A DNA stretch of 64,000 nucleotides from JAGVXH01 sp041649755 (GTDB lineage Archaea > Nanobdellota > Nanobdellia > Pacearchaeales > GW2011-AR1): NCBI GenBank assembly GCA_041649755.1, contig JBAZMK010000001.1, positions 124,001 through 188,000 of the forward strand. The letters run 5' to 3'. Within the stretch, counting starts at the first letter, position 1. The number at the start of each line of letters is the position of its first letter. Below are positions 58,239 through 64,000 of this stretch, one piece after another. The notes under the pieces were generated by a model. It did not search any database, was not told where the DNA came from, and saw only the letters and a program-made list of their open reading frames with translations. Made by a program: the position numbers and the translations under genes.

Positions 58239-58319
58239 ATGGGTAAAAATGATAATCAAAATATTGTAATAGGAACTTCTTACCAAACTATACAGGGCTC
58301 GGGTAGGGAAAATCATTAG
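58239..58319 (+). CDS. Possible micro-ORF, 26 aa
   Basis: An ATG frame of 27 codons rich in Asn, Gln, Ile and Gly fills the gap after S27ae. No ribosome binding site or promoter with the usual spacing is evident. It may be chance. Confidence 0.25.
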   Translation: MGKNDNQNIVIGTSYQTIQGSGRENH

Positions 58320-58340
58320 GGGATTTTTGCGGGATCAAAG

Positions 58341-58742
58341 ATGATTGGAGACACAAGTGGAGCAAAAAGAATGGTGTCTCCGTTAGAGGCCTGTGAGTAT
58401 TTAAGTGATGAAGCTCTAAAGAGGAGAGGTTTAGATAAAATTGCCATTATGACTCATGCAGAAGAAGTAAGGCAAAGAATTTTAAGATTAGAAGAAGGAA
58501 AAAGTCAGGCAAAAAATGCCGAAGAAAGGGCCGACTATGAAAGTAAAATAAAAAAAATAAAAAATAGTTACGATGAAGAACAAAGAAATAGGAGTATAGA
58601 ATTAAATACAGGTTTAATTACTGCACTTAATATAAAAGAATACTTAGGTTTAACTGGGATAAAAACGACAGAAGGATTTGTATCTTATAGCCCTGCAACA
58701 CTAGAAAGGTTCAGTAGATTCACAATGAAACCAATCAATTAG
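58341..58742 (+). CDS. Hypothetical helical protein, 133 aa
   Basis: Soluble and helical with a coiled-coil-like middle (K-I-K-K-I-K-N-S-Y-D-E-E-Q-R-N-R). The family is not recognised. It follows the rpo7 operon in the same direction after 157 bp. Confidence 0.5.
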   Translation: MIGDTSGAKRMVSPLEACEYLSDEALKRRGLDKIAIMTHAEEVRQRILRLEEGKSQAKNAEERADYESKIKKIKNSYDEEQRNRSIELNTGLITALNIKEYLGLTGIKTTEGFVSYSPATLERFSRFTMKPIN

Positions 58743-58886
58743 TATGGAGAATTTTTGTAATGGTTTATTCCATCAATCGTAAGACAACCAAGGTTTTCTT
58801 AACGTTCAACTTTCCTTCAAAGTAGTCCGTTGCACTTGGCATCTTTCAATGCCTTAAATTATTTATCTTAGGTCTTATATGTAAAC

Positions 58887-58965
58887 CCTAGGAGATACGA
58901 TAAAGCGTTCAAAAAGATGCCTTATCGCTCTCTCCCGGGGAAAAAGAGGTGATAATATAACTAGG
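58887..58965 (+). ncRNA. Possible structured RNA
   Basis: In a gene-free stretch of about 315 bp before scpA, an outer CCTAG/CTAGG pair encloses a 10-bp bulged stem (GAGA-CGATAA with TTATCG-TCTC) and CCCGGGG sequence, unusually GC-rich for this locus. The strand is uncertain and no known RNA family is recognised. Confidence 0.3.
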
Positions 58966-59057
58966 AAGTAGCAGTTTTTAAATCTTTCGGTTGTTGTAAT
59001 TTTCCAGTGACATATTGAACGAAGGAACATTTATTAAATAATTGGATATTGAGTGTT

Positions 59058-59906
59058 ATGGATAAAAAAAGCGAGAAAATTGACCAGAACCAGTTTTTTG
59101 ACATCATAACTGGGGACGAACTCAGCTGGCAGACTATAATCTATGAACTTATAAAGACTGAGCAACTTGACCCTTGGGATATAGATATAGGGGTTTTGGC
59201 AGATAAGTATGTTGAGACTATTCAACAACTTGAAGAGGCTGATTTTTTTATATCTTCAAAGGTTCTACTTGCGTGTGCTCTCCTTTTGAGGCTTAAATCA
59301 GAGGTTCTTGCTAACTCTTATATTCAAGATTTAGACCGAGAACTTTACGGAAGGACTGATGAGAAAAGATATGAGATTGAAAAGATTGAGATTGATGAAG
59401 GGGAACTCCCCCTTCTTGTTCCGCGAACGCCTATGACTCGTCATAAAAAAGTCACGCTTAAAGAGCTTATGAATGCACTAAATCAGGCAATTGAAACAGA
59501 AAATAGACGAATAAAAAGAGAGATAAAGGGGAAGCAGACTGAGAAAGCGATCATAACTGTAATGCCTAAAAGCAACCATATTCCTTTGAAAATTAGGATA
59601 AAGAACATTTTTGGAGTTATAAGCGGGCATATACAGAAAGGCAACAAACACATTCAGTTTTCTTATCTAGCGCCTTCAAGAGAAGAGAAATTGGCTTCTT
59701 TCGTTCCTATTCTTCACCTTTCAAATGACGGAAAAGTTTATTTAAAGCAGGAAAAGCACTTTGAAGATATTCATATTTCGTTTGAAAAGATAAAAGAAGA
59801 GGTTGAAGAAATGGAAAGAGAGTTGGGGTTATTAGGAGAAGATGAAATTGAAGAAGAAAATCCTAATGATGAGGAAAATTGGGAGAGTTTAGAAGAGGAA
59901 GATTAA
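59058..59906 (+). CDS. scpA: Segregation and condensation protein A
   Basis: 282 residues from ATG 59058. The kleisin N-terminal region has L-I-K-T-E-Q-L-D-P-W-D-I-D-I (about 28-42) and F-F-I-S-S-K-V-L-L-A-C-A-L-L-L-R-L-K-S-E (about 66-85), both typical of ScpA. The C-terminal winged-helix part is followed by an acidic tail. It bridges SMC heads in chromosome condensation; smc and scpB are not in the window. A TTG three codons upstream is also open. Confidence 0.88.
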   Translation: MDKKSEKIDQNQFFDIITGDELSWQTIIYELIKTEQLDPWDIDIGVLADKYVETIQQLEEADFFISSKVLLACALLLRLKSEVLANSYIQDLDRELYGRTDEKRYEIEKIEIDEGELPLLVPRTPMTRHKKVTLKELMNALNQAIETENRRIKREIKGKQTEKAIITVMPKSNHIPLKIRIKNIFGVISGHIQKGNKHIQFSYLAPSREEKLASFVPILHLSNDGKVYLKQEKHFEDIHISFEKIKEEVEEMERELGLLGEDEIEEENPNDEENWESLEEED

Positions 59907-60256
59907 GCACAGGGATTACTGGCTTCCATTAAAACATTATTTAAATAGAGTTTTTGATCTAAATCTAACTGAAGACCCATACTTTCTTGTAAAATTGCCA
60001 CAATTTTACAAGACTCTGCAGTAGAAGTCCCCCGAGTTTCAATCAGTTTTTCTAGTTCTGAGGGATCTAGTTCATTATGGCGCATATTAGAGTAGAATTG
60101 AGAAAAAGCATTGCTAATAAATTCTTCCCTTTCAAGAGGAGTCAACCTACCCAAACTAGCATACCTGTGTATAGCATCTAAGGATAAAGCTAAGCCTTCG
60201 AGAAATTGTTGCTGTTCAGAAGTACTTAAAGAAGCCATTCTTTCTTCTACCACCAT
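59903..60256 (-). CDS. Hypothetical helical protein, 117 aa
   Basis: All-helical, rich in Leu, Glu and Ser, with L-E-R-E-E-F-I-S-N-A-F-S-Q-F near the centre. ATG 60256 is chosen over an upstream TTG. It overlaps the scpA end by four bases convergently. Not recognised. Confidence 0.5.
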   Translation of the reverse strand: MVVEERMASLSTSEQQQFLEGLALSLDAIHRYASLGRLTPLEREEFISNAFSQFYSNMRHNELDPSELEKLIETRGTSTAESCKIVAILQESMGLQLDLDQKLYLNNVLMEASNPCA

Positions 60257-60346
60257 ATAAATCCTTTTAAACAAAGAGTTTGTAATCCTTTAATGACTAG
60301 AGAATCTCTTAGAAATGGTTTAGAAGGATTTATATGGTTGGGTAGA

Positions 60347-61501
60347 TTATTTTGTTATACTACCCTCGCTTAAAGTTTCTTCTTCTCCACTTTTCATATC
60401 TTTAACCTTATATTTTTTCTTTTCAACTTCTTCTTTTCCCACAAAAATTACTTTCTCAATGTCTTTTGCATTTGCATACTCTACCGCTTTGCTTGGTGTT
60501 TTGTCCAAAATTAAAATTGTCTTTTTACCAGAATCTCTTAATTTTCCAGAGAGTTTTATCGCTTCTTCATCCTGTCCGATGGAGATTACCTGATAATCTA
60601 TTTTACCTGCCTGAACTTCTGAGAGTAAAAAAATCGGTTCAAGCCCGAAAGAAATTCCTGTTGATTGAGTTTCATCAACTAAATAACTCCCACCACCAGC
60701 TAAAGAAACATTAAGTTTTTCTGACCATATTTCAAAAACCGAGCCGTTATAGTAAGAAAGCCCTCTTGCTAAGAATGGCTTGAATTCTACTTCTACGTTA
60801 TAATTTTTACAGTAATCTTTTAATTTTTCTATTTCTTTGTAAAACCCGTATTTACTGAATTTCTCTTCGTCTTGTTCAAACAATCTGACCAATTTTTCAG
60901 CGTTGTAATTTTTGAGATTATCAGCTACTTCTTTTTTTGAAAGTTTGTCTAATTTGTCTAGTTCTTTGATTACTGACTCTCTATCTTTTTCTTTTATGTT
61001 TTCTGAAACGAGGATTTCGTTTAGTAGTTTTCTGTTGTTTATGTAAATTTTTACGGAAATTCCTAGTTCGCTAAATACTTTTTTTGCTATCGCCAAAATT
61101 TCTGCTTCGTCTTTGATTGAACTTCCGACTATATCTGCGTCACACTGAATGAATTGCCTAAGTCTGCCTTTTCTTATTGGTTCATCTCTGAAAACATAGC
61201 CTATTTGGTATCTTTTGTAAGGGAGTTTCTGATTTTTCGCGATTCTTTTTAACTGAAATGTAAATTCGTATCTTAAAGCGAGTTTCCTCTTTCCCCTATC
61301 TTGAAGAGTAAAAATGTCCCTAACGGCTTCGTCAGAGAAGTTTTTGCCTCTGACAAATTCTTCGTTTTCAATTATCGGAGTTTCAGCGGATTCAAAACCA
61401 TAGAGTTCAAACTGCCTTTTTACTTCTTCTATTATTCTTTCCCGTTTGTTTGATTCCTCACCAATAAAGTCAGAGAAACCTTTTGCTGTCTTTGTATCCA
61501 T
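60347..61501 (-). CDS. hisS: Histidyl-tRNA synthetase
   Basis: 384 residues of class II synthetase. Motif 2 is F-R-D-E-P-I-R-K-G-R-L-R-Q-F near 110, the histidine-binding segment A-R-G-L-S-Y-Y-N-G near 258 (family L-A-R-G-L-D-Y-Y-T-G), motif 3 G-I-S-F-G-L-E-P near 292, and a C-terminal anticodon-binding domain follows. A TTTATATT box is 21 nt before the ATG. The Asp-to-Ser change in the histidine-binding motif is unusual. Confidence 0.92.
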   Translation of the reverse strand: MDTKTAKGFSDFIGEESNKRERIIEEVKRQFELYGFESAETPIIENEEFVRGKNFSDEAVRDIFTLQDRGKRKLALRYEFTFQLKRIAKNQKLPYKRYQIGYVFRDEPIRKGRLRQFIQCDADIVGSSIKDEAEILAIAKKVFSELGISVKIYINNRKLLNEILVSENIKEKDRESVIKELDKLDKLSKKEVADNLKNYNAEKLVRLFEQDEEKFSKYGFYKEIEKLKDYCKNYNVEVEFKPFLARGLSYYNGSVFEIWSEKLNVSLAGGGSYLVDETQSTGISFGLEPIFLLSEVQAGKIDYQVISIGQDEEAIKLSGKLRDSGKKTILILDKTPSKAVEYANAKDIEKVIFVGKEEVEKKKYKVKDMKSGEEETLSEGSITK

Positions 61502-61522
61502 AAAAGAACTAATAAAACGGGG

Positions 61523-61530
61523 TTTATATT
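61523..61530 (-). promoter_or_regulatory. TATA box for hisS
   Basis: TTTATATT with a 21-nt gap to the ATG. Confidence 0.55.
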
Positions 61531-61535
61531 GTTTT

Positions 61536-61736
61536 TTACAATAAGAATTTTAAGAGTTCGTAAACTAGGAAAGCTGGCCAGACGATTGCCTTTAGAACTC
61601 CGAGAACACCTACCCAGAAAGTCGGGGCATGGGAAATGTAATAGATTAATGCTCCGAGAAATCCTAAGCCGTATAGTGCCCCTCCGCATCCGCAAGGATT
61701 ATAACATTTTACTTGAGTAACCTTCCTTTTTATCAT
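61536..61736 (-). CDS. Small membrane protein with Cys/Gly cluster, 66 aa
   Basis: Begins with a basic stretch, then C-Y-N-P-C-G-C-G-G, then two hydrophobic helices (about 20-38 and 43-64). It lies just upstream of hisS on the same strand. Not recognised. Confidence 0.55.
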   Translation of the reverse strand: MIKRKVTQVKCYNPCGCGGALYGLGFLGALIYYISHAPTFWVGVLGVLKAIVWPAFLVYELLKFLL

Positions 61737-61774
61737 ATTTTATTTAAGTTTGCGGAGTTTAAAAATGTATTGTA

Positions 61775-61845
61775 TGGTCCCACCAAGAATCGAACTTGGG
61801 CTTTCTCGGTGTAAACGAGATGTTCTACCATTAGACTATGGGACC
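61775..61845 (-). tRNA. tRNA-Val (TAC)
   Basis: Minus-strand cloverleaf: acceptor GGTCCCA/TGGGACC, anticodon loop TTTACAC and T-loop TTCGATT, with a normal 7-nt anticodon loop in contrast to the tRNA-like genes at 32-33 kb. Confidence 0.94.
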
Positions 61846-61911
61846 TAATAATTATAAAAAATGAATGCTTTTAAAGATTACTTTTGATATAAAAGAATTA
61901 CCTAATTTTTA

Positions 61912-62239
61912 ATTAATTTTCCTTCTCTAAAAACTTTTGACTTAGGAACTACAAGTTCTTTTAATTTTTGAATCGCTCTCTCTGCATTATATTGCTGGGC
62001 GAAGCCTATTCCTGCATTTAAAACAATAATAGCTCCTATTACAAGAATGTCTAAAAGGTGCTCCCCAGTATCGTTAGATTTGTCAATAAAAAAAGTATAA
62101 TTATAGTGGCCAATAAAACATAGATTAGGGGGGAATTAATCTGATTGAAAAAAATCTTAAATATTCCTTCTTTTTTCCTTTCTTTTATTTGATTGTTTCC
62201 ATAAATTTTAATTCTTTTTTCAACCTCTTTTTTAGACAA
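61912..62239 (-). pseudogene. N-terminal remnant of a P-type cation ATPase
   Basis: The first frame (62051-62239) reads K-K-E-V-E-K-R-I-K-I-Y-G-N-N-Q-I-K and the first membrane helix. A shift at a T7 run (about 62085-62095) moves the sequence to the next frame, which continues with L-D-I-L-V-I-G-A-I-I-V-L-N-A-G-I-G-F-A-Q-Q-Y and V-V-P-K-S-K-V before a stop. P-type ATPases normally exceed 800 residues; only about 115 remain, with no phosphorylation motif D-K-T-G-T. Confidence 0.75.
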
Positions 62240-62436
62240 TTTCAGAAGCCTTCAATTCACTAAATATTTCCCTTTCTTTTTTTCTATACCAATCTTTTTG
62301 GACAATGGTAGGTTTTTATTTAATGTTTTTAATCCTTTTAAATCTTTAATTACTCTATTCTTTGTATATGGGGTTTAAAATTAAAAAGAAGCAAACCTAT
62401 CAAAAACATTTAAATAAACTAAAAATAGGTAGTTTT

Positions 62437-64000
62437 ATGGATGAACATAAAGAACCTGAAAAGGATTCTGTTGAAAAAAATTTGTCTGCAGATTACGTGC
62501 CTGAGTCAAAAATTAAAGGTTTAAATTTAGCGAGTTCGCCAGATAAAGAATTCAAGAAACAGATAGAAAAAACACAGAAAGAAATTGACAATTTTAAGGA
62601 GTCTGTTACAAAGAAGTTCAGTTTTATAGAATCTATTGGGATTTTGCCTGGGCAAGCATCAAAGAAAATTGAAGAGGAATATGAAGTTAACGAAGAGGAT
62701 GCTAAAAAAGAACTTATTCATATCATGGTTGTAATCCCTGAAAAGCAATTTAAAAACATAGGTCCGACAAGGATTGATTTAATAAATATTGCTAAAAAGA
62801 TTAATGAGAAATTTTGGATTCATGTGATTACTCCTGTTGATTACTGGAATCTTGGACTTGACTCTAAATTTGATATTATGGAAGCTATCGCAATGTGTAT
62901 GCCCGTTCTGGATAAGGGTTTTCTGAGTGCTATACGTGTTGCACAAATACACAAATCTCTTGTTTTAAAAAAGTTTGAAAAATACATAAATTGTTACGCT
63001 ATCTATGGTTCTATTACTCGGGACGAGACAAAATCGTCAAGTGATGTAGATGTTGGTATTATCATTGATGATACGGATGTCAAGAGAATGCCCAGAATAG
63101 AGTTAAAAGAGAAACTTAGGGGGATTATTTATTCTTATATTCAGGAAGCGGAAGCTATTGCAGGTGCTAAAAACCGGCTTGAACCCCAGATTTGGTTGAT
63201 GACTGAGTTTTGGGAAGGTGTAAAAGATGCCCACCCTGTTTTTTTCACTTTTATAAGGGACGGGATTCCTCTTTATGACCGAGGGACGTTTTTACCTTGG
63301 AAGTCTTTGCTTAGAATGGGAAAGATTAAACCAAGTCCAGAGGCAATTGATATGTTTATGTCTTCAGGGAATAAGCTTAAAGAAACCATTCAGAAAAGGA
63401 TTTTTGATATTGCAACTCTTGACTTATTTTGGGGGATTTCCACACCAACTCAGGGATTGCTTATGCTTTATGGACAGGCTCCAACAACCCCAAAAGAAAC
63501 GGTTAATAGATTTAGAGAGATATTTTATGAGAAAGAAAAGTTAGTTGAGAAAAGGTATGTTGATATTCTTGAGGAGATTTTAATTAAGGTCTGGAAAGCT
63601 TATGAGCATGGAAAATTAAAGCCAGGTGATATTGACGGAAAAGAACTTGATAGACTCTCAAAAGATGCTTTGGATTATATTAAGAGAATAAAACAGCTTA
63701 GAGAACAGATTGAAGAGAGAGTACAGGAGAAATCAATAGAAGAAATTTATAATAATGTTTTTGAAATGCTAAAAAATATTTTGGGCAAAAAGACGGAAGC
63801 CACTATAATAAAAGAATTTAATGACAAATTTGTCGTAAACGGCAAACTGCCCCCCAAATTTTTAGAGAATTTGAAGTATATAGCAAAAGTTAGAAAAGGA
63901 GTAGTTGTAGGAAGCAAATCTAAAAGTAAAGATAAAAAGAGAGGAAAGGAAGTTGAGGACGCAAGGAGATTTGCTTCAGAAATAATTAATACAATGATAG
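62437..64000 (+). CDS. Nucleotidyltransferase-domain protein (3' partial)
   Basis: Starts at ATG 62437 and is open to the window end (521 codons seen). Residues about 186-210 have I-Y-G-S-I-T followed by S-S-D-V-D-V-G-I-I-I, the G-S...D-x-D core of Pol-beta-like nucleotidyltransferases. The 25308 protein shares the surrounding plan (about 70 residues later, ...W-x-x-x-L-R-x-G-K-I-x-x-x-P-E). This version has about 130 extra N-terminal residues and a long helical C-terminus. Substrate unknown. Confidence 0.78.
   Translation, partial: MDEHKEPEKDSVEKNLSADYVPESKIKGLNLASSPDKEFKKQIEKTQKEIDNFKESVTKKFSFIESIGILPGQASKKIEEEYEVNEEDAKKELIHIMVVIPEKQFKNIGPTRIDLINIAKKINEKFWIHVITPVDYWNLGLDSKFDIMEAIAMCMPVLDKGFLSAIRVAQIHKSLVLKKFEKYINCYAIYGSITRDETKSSSDVDVGIIIDDTDVKRMPRIELKEKLRGIIYSYIQEAEAIAGAKNRLEPQIWLMTEFWEGVKDAHPVFFTFIRDGIPLYDRGTFLPWKSLLRMGKIKPSPEAIDMFMSSGNKLKETIQKRIFDIATLDLFWGISTPTQGLLMLYGQAPTTPKETVNRFREIFYEKEKLVEKRYVDILEEILIKVWKAYEHGKLKPGDIDGKELDRLSKDALDYIKRIKQLREQIEERVQEKSIEEIYNNVFEMLKNILGKKTEATIIKEFNDKFVVNGKLPPKFLENLKYIAKVRKGVVVGSKSKSKDKKRGKEVEDARRFASEIINTMI

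Noticed and set aside
61529..61720. Plus-strand basic frame
   Set aside because: It is antisense to a coherent small membrane protein with two helices and lacks a promoter.

Overview
The window is AT-rich and reads as a chromosomal segment of a small-genome (DPANN-type, Woesearchaeota/Pacearchaeota-like) archaeon. Archaeal markers include RadB, topoisomerase I with C-terminal zinc ribbons, EF-1 alpha, uL16/L10e, eL33/L35Ae, Rpo7 (RpoE'), Spt4, S24e, S27ae, a Dim2-like KH protein, a PEP synthase and archaeal type IV pilus machinery. Many first-in-operon genes have a TTTATAAA-like box with 20-22 nt (usually exactly 21) before the start codon, as expected for leaderless archaeal mRNAs. I used this spacing to pick starts. 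The lineage is inferred from protein content, not from rRNA; no rRNA is present.

Layout. 0-4 kb: a RelE-type toxin, antisense to a very large secreted GLUG/LamG/Hint protein that runs off the left edge. 4-10 kb: DUF4389, radB, topA and a DEAD-box helicase. 10.5-16.4 kb: an accessory zone with a diversity-generating retroelement (reverse transcriptase, template repeat, variable repeat in an adjacent target gene), a decayed nuclease gene, tRNA-Gly and tRNA-Thr with a duplicated tRNA fragment, and a second gene whose GC-rich C-terminus looks like another variable region. 16.5-22 kb: a dockerin-bearing GLUG surface protein divergent from a secreted cohesin protein, tRNA-Asn and a KH protein. 22.5-29.4 kb: helical hypotheticals, a xylose-isomerase-like barrel, a nucleotidyltransferase and ppsA. 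29.5-34.25 kb: a GC-richer, all-minus-strand island unlike its surroundings. It has Shine-Dalgarno sites, Rho-independent terminators, a lipobox protein, a FliS-like protein, three tRNA-like genes with contracted anticodon loops, and a series of cloverleaf or hairpin RNA elements. 34.2-43.4 kb: a HerA-like ATPase operon, a tRNA methyltransferase-like gene, ribosomal proteins, EF-1 alpha, a cupin and a ROK sugar kinase. 43.4-53.2 kb: a type IV pilus locus (pilin-like proteins, secretion ATPase, two TadC/ArlJ-like proteins, a KaiC/ArlH-like ATPase and a major pilin). 53.3-56.7 kb: two glycosyltransferases. 56.8-61.7 kb: rpo7-spt4-S24e-S27ae, scpA and hisS. 61.7-64 kb: tRNA-Val, a P-type ATPase pseudogene and a second nucleotidyltransferase running off the right edge.

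Two items stand out. The first is the diversity-generating retroelement: template and variable repeats match over 91 bp except for 14 differences, all at template adenines. A second, orphan variable-protein candidate lies 3 kb away. The second is the 29.5-34.25 kb island. Its intergenic spaces hold tRNA-like genes with 6-, 6- and 5-nt anticodon loops alternating with compact structured elements. Two of these fold as perfect four-way junctions with no linker nucleotides, and G-U pairs indicate that the minus-strand RNA is the functional molecule. The island may be a horizontal acquisition from a bacterium or phage, or an assembly chimera; read coverage over its edges would decide.
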